IMG/VR virus record: IMGVR_UViG_3300025832_000005
Span: 62,001-126,000 of that record
Strand: one strand, 5' to 3'
DNA: 64,000 bases
Source of the DNA: a virus
Made by a program: the position numbers and the translations under genes. Below the pieces are notes generated by a model. It worked only from the letters and a program-made list of their open reading frames with translations. It did not search any database and was not told the origin of the DNA. This document shows positions 25,222 through 32,952 of this stretch, in pieces. Numbering within the stretch: the first letter of the stretch is position 1; each line of letters begins with the position of its first letter.

Positions 25222-25567
25222 TATTTGTTAGCTTCTTCAATATATATTCCTCTCGAGTGTAGATCATTCGCCAGGCGTCACCCTTGAGCGGCACTTTACC
25301 ATGCATATCCATAGTTATAGCGTATTCCCAGTAATTTGTCAACCAGATAAACTTACCACTGTGATCACTACGGGTTGGCATCCAAGCAAAATGCTTGGTC
25401 CAATAACTGTGTAAATCAGCATATGCGCTAATGTGTTTCATCTTATCTACTTGTCTCCAAAAATTTTCATCTCTTATATTATAATCATCTACAATAGGAT
25501 TTTGCAAGTAATCATCTACAATAGGATTTTGCAAGTAGCTGGATCTTCGTTGTGTTTGTTTCTGCAC
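25214..25567 (-). CDS. conserved phage hypothetical protein between gp61 and gp41
   Basis: 117 residues if started at GTG (25567, GGAG upstream), overlapping the primase 3' end by 56 bases. A core of NFWRQVDKMKHISAYADLHSYWTKHFAWMPTRS is followed by a Trp-rich segment; relatives sit in the same place in marine T4-like phages. The N-terminus contains YLQNPIVDD twice because of a 27-bp tandem duplication. An ATG at MKHISAY is an alternative start. Function unknown, probably replication-associated by position. Confidence 0.65.
   Translation of the reverse strand: MQKQTQRRSSYLQNPIVDDYLQNPIVDDYNIRDENFWRQVDKMKHISAYADLHSYWTKHFAWMPTRSDHSGKFIWLTNYWEYAITMDMHGKVPLKGDAWRMIYTREEYILKKLTNNE
25483..25536. 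repeat. 27-bp perfect tandem duplication
   Basis: Two exact copies of a 27-bp unit (25483-25509, 25510-25536; begins AATCATCTACAATAGG). It overlaps the gp61 stop and the start of the next gene. It adds nine residues to the latter and leaves gp61 unchanged because the stop is inside the first copy read. Confidence 0.95.
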
Positions 25568-26531
25568 TGTCTATAATGCTCCTCACTGTGAATAGTCTAC
25601 CATATTTTACAGCAGCATCTGCCGCATCTTTACAGCTTTCCCATGGAGGAAAACTGACTGACCAACCTCTGCGAATAGCTGTTTTAACTAAGTCCATGCC
25701 TGCGCTATCTGCGTCTGGCACAACTATAACTTCTTTTTTTAGATCGTCAATAATATCACACTGTACATTACTTGGTGTATTGCCACTAGTAGCAATGCCA
25801 TTTACTAACAATGCGTCCATTTGACCTTCAGTAACGATCGTATACTTATGAGTACGCTGTTTGTCTAGATTATAAACAAAGTTCTTGGGCATCTGATGAT
25901 AGTATTTTGGTGTAGCTTTGTCAGGTGTTTGTCCTACCCAACGTGCTGTATATCCTACTGTTTTTCCTTTATAGTTAAACGGCAATATGATACGATTTCT
26001 GAAATGGCTTTCTGGTGTCCACTGCCAACCATTATAGAAACTCATTCCACGCTCTTCAACATACTGTACTGCTTTTATAAAACTTTCCAGTTGTCTTGGA
26101 GTTAGTGTATCAGTATCCCATTTATCAAAGGTAGTTGCGTTTTTTGGCAATTCCATAGGTTGCCATGTAATTTTAGCTTTTTCCTTACGTTCAGTAGTTG
26201 AAATAAACTGTTGTGCTACTTGATCTTTTTCGTTCTCTTTAAGTAGTTCAAAATTAACTCGTTGTATTTGGGCTGGATCAGCGCCAAACGCTACTAGTAA
26301 ATCAGATAACATTGTGTTGATTCGGTTACCAGGGCTCCAACCTGTTTTGTAATTACAGTTAAAACAGTTATATTGAACTTTATCGTCCTGGAACATTATA
26401 CCGCCACGTCCACGAGTATCTCTACTGTGTCCACGAGTATGGCACATTGGACAATTACCACTTGTCCATCCACTTGGGGACTGTTTCCAGCCACCAGGAA
26501 TGCTCTGGCGTACAAAATCTAAAACTATCAT
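25512..26531 (-). CDS. 61: DNA primase, gp61-like
   Basis: 339 residues. N-terminal zinc finger (GNCPMCHTRGHSRD ... YNCFNCNYKTGW), then the TOPRIM core: TIVTEGQMDALLV with the catalytic Glu and EVIVVPDADSAGM with the Asp pair. Makes RNA primers for lagging-strand synthesis with gp41. Ends at 25512 inside the tandem duplication. No nearby promoter is seen; it follows the structural gene at 26541 by nine bases, though the latter is late. Confidence 0.93.
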   Translation of the reverse strand: MIVLDFVRQSIPGGWKQSPSGWTSGNCPMCHTRGHSRDTRGRGGIMFQDDKVQYNCFNCNYKTGWSPGNRINTMLSDLLVAFGADPAQIQRVNFELLKENEKDQVAQQFISTTERKEKAKITWQPMELPKNATTFDKWDTDTLTPRQLESFIKAVQYVEERGMSFYNGWQWTPESHFRNRIILPFNYKGKTVGYTARWVGQTPDKATPKYYHQMPKNFVYNLDKQRTHKYTIVTEGQMDALLVNGIATSGNTPSNVQCDIIDDLKKEVIVVPDADSAGMDLVKTAIRRGWSVSFPPWESCKDAADAAVKYGRLFTVRSIIDSAETNTTKIQLLAKSYCR

Positions 26532-26540
26532 ATATGCAGT

Positions 26541-27335
26541 TTAACTTCTATATAGCACTTTGTCAAGTGTTCCTTCGTTGCCAACTGCTGCAACATAGCG
26601 GAAACGTACCCACATAAACATACCATCAAATGTAAACGGCTCTAGTCCAGTGGCACCAGTAAATGTCCAATAATCTTCTGCGTCACCTGGATTAAGCTGA
26701 ATAGTAAACCAATCGCCAACTGCTTCTGTTGGGCTTTGTTCAAGTGATCCTTCAGCATAAAACTTGCCACTAAAGTTAGTAGTGTACGCTACAACAGTAT
26801 TTGTGCCGTCACTATTCTGACTTTGGGCTGTACCAGTAAAATTATTTGTTGTATCAGTATCACCAGTTAAACTTTCATCATCTTGACTAGGGGTAATAGT
26901 GGTAGCTGTGGTAGCTTTTACTTCTAATACATATGTTAACCGTGCGTTTTGGTCACTGTATAGTCCAAATACCATTGCTTCACTATCGGTATAAGTAATG
27001 GTAACATCATATAACGCAGGAGACAATTTACCTAGATCGGACTCAGTTAACCGCATTAATACACTACCAGTATCAGTACTAAGTGTAACAAGAGTTTTAG
27101 TTATAATAGCAGTCTTGGTTGTTCTATTAACCACACTTGCTTTAAAAGTTTTATTAGCTAAACTTACTGGTTTGCGACTGTTATCGATAACAAAGAATTC
27201 AAAATCATTAGTAACCCCATCATAAGCAATTAATGGCTTATGATTTTGTGAACCATAATATGTTGTACCTCTACGATTTGGTATAACAATTTCACTTCGT
27301 TGGTTGTAACTATATGCTTTGCTTTGATAATTCAT
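26541..27335 (-). CDS. virion structural protein with BppU_N-like domain
   Basis: 264 residues from the ATG at 27335 (GGAG nine bases upstream; an in-frame GTG at 27350 is rejected). Residues about 35-135 (FVIDNSRKPVSLANKTFKASV ... LSPALYDVTITYTD) have the layout of baseplate upper protein N-terminal domains found in tail-associated proteins. The C-terminal half is Thr/Ser/Gly-rich beta structure ending DKVLYRS. Perfect late octamer upstream. Probably a baseplate or fibre component. Confidence 0.72.
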   Translation of the reverse strand: MNYQSKAYSYNQRSEIVIPNRRGTTYYGSQNHKPLIAYDGVTNDFEFFVIDNSRKPVSLANKTFKASVVNRTTKTAIITKTLVTLSTDTGSVLMRLTESDLGKLSPALYDVTITYTDSEAMVFGLYSDQNARLTYVLEVKATTATTITPSQDDESLTGDTDTTNNFTGTAQSQNSDGTNTVVAYTTNFSGKFYAEGSLEQSPTEAVGDWFTIQLNPGDAEDYWTFTGATGLEPFTFDGMFMWVRFRYVAAVGNEGTLDKVLYRS

Positions 27336-27353
27336 GTTTCGGATCTCCACTAC

Positions 27354-27361
27354 TATTTATA
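27354..27361 (-). promoter_or_regulatory. late promoter octamer TATAAATA
   Basis: Perfect octamer on the minus strand, 18 bases before the ATG at 27335, in the short divergent gap shared with the plus-strand gene at 27381. Confidence 0.75.
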
Positions 27362-27380
27362 GTGATAAGTAATAATAATA

Positions 27381-27764
27381 ATGACACATATACCAAACAA
27401 ATATCAAAAACTACTAGAAAATTTTCCGTTCTTAACTTTAGTTTCGTACGGCGGTAACGAGTACGTTGGAATAATGCAAAATCAGGACCATCAGATGGCC
27501 AGTATGTATTGTTTTGATAATATTAAAAATGACAAAGACAAAGAAGAATTTATTGAACTAGGCGAAGAATGGTGGTGGGGGACAAATAGAATGATCCCTA
27601 TTAACATTATTTTTAAAAGTCAGTGGAGCAAATATAGATCATCACTGGTTACATTTAGTCTTAAAGACTTTCAAGTAGTACATGGGCCAACTATTAGCCT
27701 AAGTAACATTTGTCAGAAACGTATTAAACGCCGTAATATTCAGTTAGTACGTAAAGTTACGTAG
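27381..27764 (+). CDS. conserved phage hypothetical protein on the plus strand
   Basis: 127 residues, the only plus-strand gene between 1 and 57.5 kb. Conserved features of a marine T4-like family: FLTLVSYGGNEYVGIMQNQD, EFIELGEEWWWGTNRMIPIN and VVHGPTISL, ending in a basic KRIKRRNIQLVRKV. Its 3' end overlaps the oxygenase gene on the other strand by eight bases. Upstream GATAAGTA resembles the variant late octamer seen before gp17. Function unknown. Confidence 0.8.
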   Translation: MTHIPNKYQKLLENFPFLTLVSYGGNEYVGIMQNQDHQMASMYCFDNIKNDKDKEEFIELGEEWWWGTNRMIPINIIFKSQWSKYRSSLVTFSLKDFQVVHGPTISLSNICQKRIKRRNIQLVRKVT

Positions 27765-28494
27765 TTCTAATATTACTGTTTACTTGCGGATCAATTACAC
27801 TTAGTTTACGACTAGTTGATTTTTCTGCCGCATGCAGTAATAATGCTCGTCTAATTTCATTGCTGTTATTAGGCATGGTACTGTGTAGTAGCCTCGGATG
27901 CCATGCTACAAAACTACCAGCATTTGCTGTGTACTGTTGATAATTATCAGCATAGAATGTATACCAACTTTTATCATCTTGTATGCTTCTTGGATCAAAT
28001 ATATAGTTGTGAGTTCCTGGAACGTACCCTGTTGCTCCATTGTGTTCATTAAAATCACACATCATTACCATAAACTGTAGACCTAATAATTCTTGATTAT
28101 ATCGAAATTCTGGAAATCTATAAGGTGTATCAATATGTGGACGATAAAAATTCATACCTGGATGTAATACAATAAAATCTTGCACATGCCATACCCAATT
28201 ATGTTCACCGAATGCTGCGTCTGCGTATTGTCCTAGTGTGTTTTTCATTTCATTGATTATTGGATGCTGAACTTGTTCAGTCCAGTAATATGCCCAGTCA
28301 ATGTCAGTCTTAGGGTTTTCCATGTCTTTTACTTGATTCCATCCAATCCATTTTTTATCTTTAGTGTGTCCTCGCTCAGGTCTTATTGTTTCAGCAAATT
28401 CATTAAGTTCGTTTATCTTGCCTATATCAAAAGCATCACGCTGAACTGTAAACCCGGTATGCTTCAAATCGTGTAAAAAAATGTCTCTGTTCAT
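27757..28494 (-). CDS. 2-oxoglutarate/Fe(II) dioxygenase, PhyH-like
   Basis: 245 residues. The iron-binding facial triad is visible: His-x-Asp in FYRPHIDTPY (about 120-125) and the distal His in VAWHPRLLHSTMPN, followed by the 2OG-binding Arg in EIRRALLLHAAE. Belongs to the phytanoyl-CoA dioxygenase-like group often carried by marine T4-like phages. The substrate (nucleobase, lipid or protein) is unknown. Starts two bases after the stop of the PolIII-alpha-like gene. Confidence 0.82.
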   Translation of the reverse strand: MNRDIFLHDLKHTGFTVQRDAFDIGKINELNEFAETIRPERGHTKDKKWIGWNQVKDMENPKTDIDWAYYWTEQVQHPIINEMKNTLGQYADAAFGEHNWVWHVQDFIVLHPGMNFYRPHIDTPYRFPEFRYNQELLGLQFMVMMCDFNEHNGATGYVPGTHNYIFDPRSIQDDKSWYTFYADNYQQYTANAGSFVAWHPRLLHSTMPNNSNEIRRALLLHAAEKSTSRKLSVIDPQVNSNIRTT

Positions 28495-28495
28495 G

Positions 28496-29053
28496 TTAAT
28501 ATCCTAATTGTTCACATATTAAGTTAATATGTACTATGCACGCCATTGCGTAAGAATGGGCGTGACTTTTCTTAAAGTAGTATTCGTTACCAACTGGCTT
28601 AGTCCAGACTTCTTGTAGTATTCGTTGCCAGCTTTGATTTGCTAAATGCCGTTTAGCTGGACGTATAATTGCTAATGTTGCCGCTAGTTGCTCTAGTGTA
28701 GTAGGACGTAATTGTTTTAGTAATTTTTCATGTCCTGAAAGATGAAAAACTTTATCAACAAAGTCTGTATGCTCTAGTAATTGCCACACTGGCTCTTTAT
28801 TCATTAGTTGCTCCAGATGATCATTATCCCTTACATCTTTATATATGCTGACATTTAATACGTCTAGTTTAAAAAAGCCTTTGTCATCAGCCATTTTATG
28901 ATCAATTGTACAAAGCCCATTAACTGGATCTACTGGTACACGATGTGTATATACACCTGTATTATGTTTTTTGCTTTTTAATCTTGCTGGTACATGTTTT
29001 ACTAGTTTTAGTGCTAGTTTTCTGTCAGCAAAGTCTAAGTCAATATCTGGCAT
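28496..29053 (-). CDS. miniature DNA polymerase III alpha (C-family palm)-like protein
   Basis: 185 residues. The protein begins almost at the palm motif: MPDIDLDF (Asp3, Asp5) corresponds to PDFDVDF of DnaE with its two catalytic Asp. GFFKLDVLN (Asp64) corresponds to the third Asp in VKFDFLGL. Further matches are VFHLSGHEKLLKQLRP and LAIIRPAKRHL (DnaE: VFQLES...RLQP, LVALFRPGP) and FKKSHAHSYAM (DnaE: FNKSHSAAYAL). The PHP, finger, exonuclease and beta-binding parts are missing. Whether it polymerises is unknown; it could be a remnant, a regulator or a minimal enzyme. It lies in the uvsW operon. Confidence 0.7.
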   Translation of the reverse strand: MPDIDLDFADRKLALKLVKHVPARLKSKKHNTGVYTHRVPVDPVNGLCTIDHKMADDKGFFKLDVLNVSIYKDVRDNDHLEQLMNKEPVWQLLEHTDFVDKVFHLSGHEKLLKQLRPTTLEQLAATLAIIRPAKRHLANQSWQRILQEVWTKPVGNEYYFKKSHAHSYAMACIVHINLICEQLGY

Positions 29054-29056
29054 GCT

Positions 29057-29350
29057 TTACCCTAACCAAAATAACTGTACCATAGCGATACTATTCATTA
29101 CAACAAACCATATTGTTAGTACAATAGCAAATCCTGCTCGTCTAATCCATGTACTGATCACACCAAGTATACTGCCTACCAAATACATAGGAATAAAGAT
29201 CTTGGTTGCTGGATCTAATACTGTATATGTTAATACCGCACTAGCACCAATCAGCATTACGGCTTCAACTAGTTCGCAGTAAAACGCAAACGGCGAAAAC
29301 TTATAACTATCTTTAAAAAACTCTATTACGTTATTATACATCTTACGCAT
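29057..29350 (-). CDS. small membrane protein
   Basis: 97 residues with three hydrophobic segments (about 22-42, 50-70 with a turn, 75-95). Starts MRKMYNNVIEFFKDSYKFSP, so the N-terminal 20 residues are probably cytosolic. Overlaps the zinc-finger gene by eight bases and precedes the PolIII-alpha-like gene. No family recognised. Confidence 0.7.
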   Translation of the reverse strand: MRKMYNNVIEFFKDSYKFSPFAFYCELVEAVMLIGASAVLTYTVLDPATKIFIPMYLVGSILGVISTWIRRAGFAIVLTIWFVVMNSIAMVQLFWLG

Positions 29351-29996
29351 TACTATCTCCGTCTATTATTGTTTTAACCCACTGTACATCTTGTGGTTGT
29401 TGTTGTGTTTTTCTACCCCAATGAGTAGCATCAATACTATTTGCTACACGATTGAAACATTCTTCATTCATATTGTTTAGTGCTGATTGAGCTCGTTTAC
29501 TACAAATAATAATCCAGGGGGATATTTTTCCACTCTCTGCCCAATCTGCGATAACATAACCACCAGCACTTTCCCAGAACGTATCAAAGTAAGACGTCTT
29601 ACTTGCGTGTTCTACAAATCTTTCTAATGCTCTATCAACTGTTTCTTTTTTTAGATGTTCTCTAATGAACAGCATATACATTCTATCAGTTGCCCAGTCT
29701 TTGAGCTTTGCTTGCTTACGTACTAACCAACGTGTGTATGCTTCTGCGTCAATAACATTGGTATTAATACAATAACTACCAAACTTTACAAACGCACTAA
29801 AGTACTGACTATCAACAAACTGTGTATACTCTCTTGGCTTGCCTTGCATACCCAAACGATAAAACAAATCAAATGCCAAGAATCCTGCTATAGTTTCAGG
29901 AAACTCTTTTTGTAACCATCTTCTTTTCTTTTCACAGATGTGTGACATAAGTGTGCTTTCACGCTTAAAAACCTTGCCACAATACTCGCACTTCAT
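29343..29996 (-). CDS. C2H2-type zinc-finger helical protein
   Basis: 217 residues. N-terminal finger MKCEYCGKVFKRESTLMSHICEKKRRW (two Cys, His and Cys ligands), then an all-helical domain with YFSAFVKFGSYC and SPWIIICSK. A conserved family of marine T4-like phages with no proven function; DNA or RNA binding is likely from the finger. It contains a perfect 18-bp palindrome inside the coding region (29587-29604). Overlaps both neighbours slightly in the uvsW operon. Confidence 0.78.
   Translation of the reverse strand: MKCEYCGKVFKRESTLMSHICEKKRRWLQKEFPETIAGFLAFDLFYRLGMQGKPREYTQFVDSQYFSAFVKFGSYCINTNVIDAEAYTRWLVRKQAKLKDWATDRMYMLFIREHLKKETVDRALERFVEHASKTSYFDTFWESAGGYVIADWAESGKISPWIIICSKRAQSALNNMNEECFNRVANSIDATHWGRKTQQQPQDVQWVKTIIDGDSNA
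29587..29604. repeat. perfect 18-bp palindrome
   Basis: AAGTAAGACGTCTTACTT reads the same on both strands. Its core AAGACGTCTT also occurs at 35247-35275 inside a promoter and at about 18789, and related forms lie in other promoters, so it may be a protein-binding site in a coding region. Confidence 0.85.
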
Positions 29997-30457
29997 TTTT
30001 TCAACAACTCTTTAATCTCTTTTGGTTTCATACCTTGTTGTTCCATCATATCACGAAACTCTTTCTTGTCACCTGTTAGTGCTAAAATTACAAGTTCATC
30101 ATCATTACATTCTGGATACTGTGTTACTAACCATTCAGCTAGTTTATTCTTTTTACCTTTTTTACCAGGCGGCATCCAATCATGTTTTTGTGCTTTTCCT
30201 ACACCAGCAATTTGTAAAGACTGTAGTTGTAGTTCTGGATGTTTAGCTAGTAGATTAAAGTTTACATTTGAATAGTCATTAACTAGAATTAGGTACTGTG
30301 CTGCGTTACCGCCCTGTACACTACTTGCCCAACGCTGTTGTATCCATAATTGTTTGTCGTACTTTACACGTTCTTCATCATCAAGTGTTTTATACCAATT
30401 ACGATTTTTAGTATCGATTGCTCGCATTTCGTTAGCAATGCTAAGTTTACCTACCAT
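29993..30457 (-). CDS. conserved phage hypothetical protein
   Basis: 154 residues, helical: RAIDTKNRNWYKTLDDEERVKYDKQLWIQQRW, then HPELQLQSLQIAGVGKAQKHDWMPPG and a C-terminal helical pair (MKPKEIKELLKK). The late part faintly recalls the small clamp-loader subunit gp62, but the similarity is too weak to assign. Overlaps the zinc-finger gene by four bases. Replication accessory role is a guess from position. Confidence 0.65.
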   Translation of the reverse strand: MVGKLSIANEMRAIDTKNRNWYKTLDDEERVKYDKQLWIQQRWASSVQGGNAAQYLILVNDYSNVNFNLLAKHPELQLQSLQIAGVGKAQKHDWMPPGKKGKKNKLAEWLVTQYPECNDDELVILALTGDKKEFRDMMEQQGMKPKEIKELLKK

Positions 30458-30660
30458 ATTCCAAGTGTCCTTCCATTACCAGCTATTATAGCACAACATG
30501 TTAAAATATGCAAGACAATCCAGAACGTTCTGAACCATAATGCTTTAATAACATCGTTGTGTCGTAAAGGCAAAAACTCTGGCTTATCGTCGTCATTAAG
30601 TCCAGCTGGCATGCCAACTGTTCTACTCCAAACTTTAAGCCATCGTCTTTGCCCACTCAT
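30451..30660 (-). CDS. small membrane protein
   Basis: 69 residues; polar N-terminal half and one hydrophobic helix (about 40-62, ALWFRTFWIVLHILTCCAIIAG). The ATG overlaps the histone-like gene stop (TAATG) and the 3' end overlaps the next gene by seven bases. Coupled member of the uvsW operon; function unknown. Confidence 0.6.
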   Translation of the reverse strand: MSGQRRWLKVWSRTVGMPAGLNDDDKPEFLPLRHNDVIKALWFRTFWIVLHILTCCAIIAGNGRTLGIW

Positions 30661-30836
30661 TACATGGAGTTCTTACGTTCTTGGATTTCAGCACGACGAG
30701 TTTTAGTTAGTTTACCTAGCTCACCTAGTGCTTTACGAGCTCTACCAGCAGCCGCTTTAGTGCTTTTGCCTTCCCATAGTTCATGCTCTTTAGTATATGT
30801 TTCGTATGCTTCTACGATTTGTTCGTGTAATGTCAT
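30660..30836 (-). CDS. histone H1-like (Hc1-type) small basic protein
   Basis: 58 residues from MTLHEQIVEAYETY; AAAGGAG lies six bases before this ATG, so an eight-codon extension is rejected. STKAAAGRARKALGELGKLTKTRRAEIQE matches the AAG.RARKAL.EL.KL...R.EIQE pattern of bacterial histone H1-like proteins. Probably binds DNA or RNA. It is early (uvsW operon), so it is more likely to act on intracellular DNA than to be a packaged protein. Confidence 0.75.
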   Translation of the reverse strand: MTLHEQIVEAYETYTKEHELWEGKSTKAAAGRARKALGELGKLTKTRRAEIQERKNSM

Positions 30837-30853
30837 TAAATTCTCCTTTGATA

Positions 30854-31354
30854 TTACCATAAATCATCAGTACTCAGTACATCAGGTATTTTATTTGTTT
30901 CTTTTACAAAGTAAACACACAGTGGTTTTACTGTGTCTTCAAGTGGTACTGCTAGTATATGTCCATACTTTAATTTAGGAAAATACCATTTCATATCTTG
31001 ATAAATGTTTACTATTTCTACTTCGTTAAACTCAGGCATAAATCCACTAATTGGATTAATCGAAAATGCCTTAAATCCACGATCATTTAAACTTGTAATA
31101 GGCAATACTTCTGGATCGCCTACCATTGGATCACATACAATTATATGCCAGTCTAGTGGTACACTAACTGTATGTTTTCCTATTTTTAACACCGCGGCAG
31201 GAGAACTAAAACTTTCCAAAAATACTAATGGTACAAATATATAATCTGCGTTATCCTTGTCGCTGTAATCTAATACACAATAACGTATATCTTCTATTTC
31301 TTCTGGAACAAAGTCTAAGTCATAACTTTGATTCTCTACTGTTAATACTTTCAT
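30854..31354 (-). CDS. conserved phage hypothetical protein
   Basis: 166 residues. Characteristic stretches: DIRYCVLDYSDKDNADYIFVPL, LDWHIIVCDPMVGDPEVLPI, GFKAFSINPISGFMPEF and KLKYGHILAVPLE. These look like a conserved family found beside uvsW in marine T4-like phages. Mixed alpha/beta, no membrane segment. Starts in a four-base overlap with uvsW. Function unknown. Confidence 0.72.
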   Translation of the reverse strand: MKVLTVENQSYDLDFVPEEIEDIRYCVLDYSDKDNADYIFVPLVFLESFSSPAAVLKIGKHTVSVPLDWHIIVCDPMVGDPEVLPITSLNDRGFKAFSINPISGFMPEFNEVEIVNIYQDMKWYFPKLKYGHILAVPLEDTVKPLCVYFVKETNKIPDVLSTDDLW

Positions 31355-32805
31355 TTATAATTTACTTTCTCTACCCTAAACGGATAATTTGCTTCCTTGT
31401 AGAACTTTTTACGTTCTGTTAAGTGGCGTTTACTAAACTTAGCACTACTGGTAATGTCCCAAATTTGTACACTGTCTTTATCTTGTGCTTTACGTATTCC
31501 ACGTCCAATACTTTGAATTACTCTTACAAAGGACTTGCCAGGCTCCAAGAGAACCAAGTTAAAAATACGAGGAATGTTAATACCCACGGCAGCCACTCCA
31601 TAGGTTGCGATGATAACTTTATTATTTGCTTCACTAACTTCATCATATTCTTCTTTCCTGTCTTTTGATTTCATACTACCACTAATAAACACAGCATCTT
31701 CACCTAGGCGTTCAATTAGTCCTTCGCCTGCTTTAATTCTATCTACCAATACAAGTGTATTACCTGTTTCAGCCATATTAGTAATAAGGTCTCCTAAGTA
31801 GTCTAAACGATTTTTATCAGTTGTCAAGTATGTTAGTTCACTCTGATAGTTGCCAAAGCTCACACTGTCTTGCATTTGTAGTATGTTAACGTCACACTGC
31901 GCAAGTACACCTTGGTCTTGTAGTTCACTTGCAGCTAACTGATGCACAACTTCGCCCAAACTTACTTCCAAGCTCAAACGCTCATAATCTGCTTTGGGTA
32001 TTGTACCAGTTAACCCCCAACGGATAGGTACATTACGGAACGGACCTGTTAGTAGTTTTTTAAGTACGTCAGCTTTTGCTTGGTGTACTTCGTCTACCAT
32101 AATACATACTAGACCTTCAGAAAATTCATCCAGTCCCCAATCTTGTTCTCCATCACGGAAACGTTTCTCCATGATGTTTAAACTTTGCCATGTACAAATG
32201 GTGTGTGTCTTACCAAAGTCTTTGCGGTCACCAAAGTACACACCTACATCTAAACCTAAGTTGATGTAATCTAATTCTGTCTGTGTTACCAAATCTTTGT
32301 TTGGCACAATAACAATACTGCGTCCATAAGGCTCAATTAGATTACTAAGAGCCGCTGTCATTAATGTCTTACCAGCGCCTGTAGCAATCTCTTGAATACT
32401 TTGTGTATTATTAATAAACTTATTGATAATACCTACTTGATAGTCACGTAGTATAACAGGTTGTCCTGCCGCTGGATGTTTATCAGGCCATGCTCGGTCA
32501 GCAAAATGTTCTTCAGTTATTTCTGAAAACTTTAAATCCCAAGTATTGCGATTGTCTTCTATATCAAATTCGTATCGTTGTTCTTGTAGTATTGGAATGA
32601 TATGACTAAGCGCATTAACAAATGTATTACCGCCCATAGTAAAGTAACCAACACATCCATCCCAACGTCCTAGTTTATAAGCAGGAACATGTCTGGCGTA
32701 TGGTAACATAAACTTTAATTTCTGTTCACATTTACGACGAGTTTGTAAGTCGAGGCCTTCAACTTTACAGTTAACCTCGTCTTTAAGGATAATTTTACAT
32801 TTCAT
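31351..32805 (-). CDS. uvsW: UvsW-like RNA-DNA/recombination helicase
   Basis: 484 residues, superfamily 2 helicase. Small N-terminal DNA-binding domain (1-110), Walker A ATGAGKT (141-147), DEVH box in MVDEVHQAK, TGT in WGLTGTIPK, and C-terminal ATYGVAAVGINIPR and QSIGRGIR motifs. UvsW unwinds branched DNA and R-loops and switches T4 origin-dependent to recombination-dependent replication. Heads a long accessory operon down to about 27.8 kb. The promoter places +1 one base before the ATG, so the message is essentially leaderless. Confidence 0.94.
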   Translation of the reverse strand: MKCKIILKDEVNCKVEGLDLQTRRKCEQKLKFMLPYARHVPAYKLGRWDGCVGYFTMGGNTFVNALSHIIPILQEQRYEFDIEDNRNTWDLKFSEITEEHFADRAWPDKHPAAGQPVILRDYQVGIINKFINNTQSIQEIATGAGKTLMTAALSNLIEPYGRSIVIVPNKDLVTQTELDYINLGLDVGVYFGDRKDFGKTHTICTWQSLNIMEKRFRDGEQDWGLDEFSEGLVCIMVDEVHQAKADVLKKLLTGPFRNVPIRWGLTGTIPKADYERLSLEVSLGEVVHQLAASELQDQGVLAQCDVNILQMQDSVSFGNYQSELTYLTTDKNRLDYLGDLITNMAETGNTLVLVDRIKAGEGLIERLGEDAVFISGSMKSKDRKEEYDEVSEANNKVIIATYGVAAVGINIPRIFNLVLLEPGKSFVRVIQSIGRGIRKAQDKDSVQIWDITSSAKFSKRHLTERKKFYKEANYPFRVEKVNYK

Positions 32806-32812
32806 ATTTAAT

Positions 32813-32841
32813 ATACTACACTACTTGTTGGGGGTTGTCAA
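32813..32841 (-). promoter_or_regulatory. sigma70-type promoter for uvsW
   Basis: TTGACA (32836-32841), 17 bp, TAGTAT (32813-32818), seven bases, ATG. Predicted +1 is 32806, one base before the uvsW start codon. Confidence 0.75.
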
Positions 32842-32848
32842 TAATACT

Positions 32849-32886
32849 TATAATAAAGAAGGCTCGGTAAGATGTCTTACCGAGCC
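32849..32886 (-). terminator. intrinsic terminator
   Basis: A 12-bp perfect stem (GGCTCGGTAAGA / TCTTACCGAGCC, 32861-32886) with a two-base gap is followed on the minus strand by TTCTTTATTATA. It ends the AAA-ATPase transcript just before the uvsW promoter. Its arm contains GGTAAGA...TCTTACC, like the palindromes elsewhere. Confidence 0.9.
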
Positions 32887-32893
32887 CCAGTTT

Positions 32894-32946
32894 GTGCAAT
32901 AGCGTTGAGTGAGAGTGACGCAGACAGAGGAGGTCTACTATTGCAC
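32894..32946 (-). ncRNA. 3'-UTR hairpin with anti-Shine-Dalgarno loop
   Basis: Between the AAA-ATPase stop and its terminator, GTGCAATAG and CTATTGCAC pair across 35 bases. The loop holds a small hairpin AGAC-CTCCTCT-GTCT whose top, with neighbours, reads ACCTCCT, the same as the 16S anti-Shine-Dalgarno. With the terminator this looks like a 3'-UTR-derived small RNA. Expression is unproven. Confidence 0.45.
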
Positions 32947-32952
32947 TGTCTA

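Noticed and set aside
29993-30457. Assignment as clamp-loader small subunit gp62
   Set aside because: Only the helical C-terminus recalls gp62; no gp44 or gp45 is next to it and no diagnostic motif is visible.
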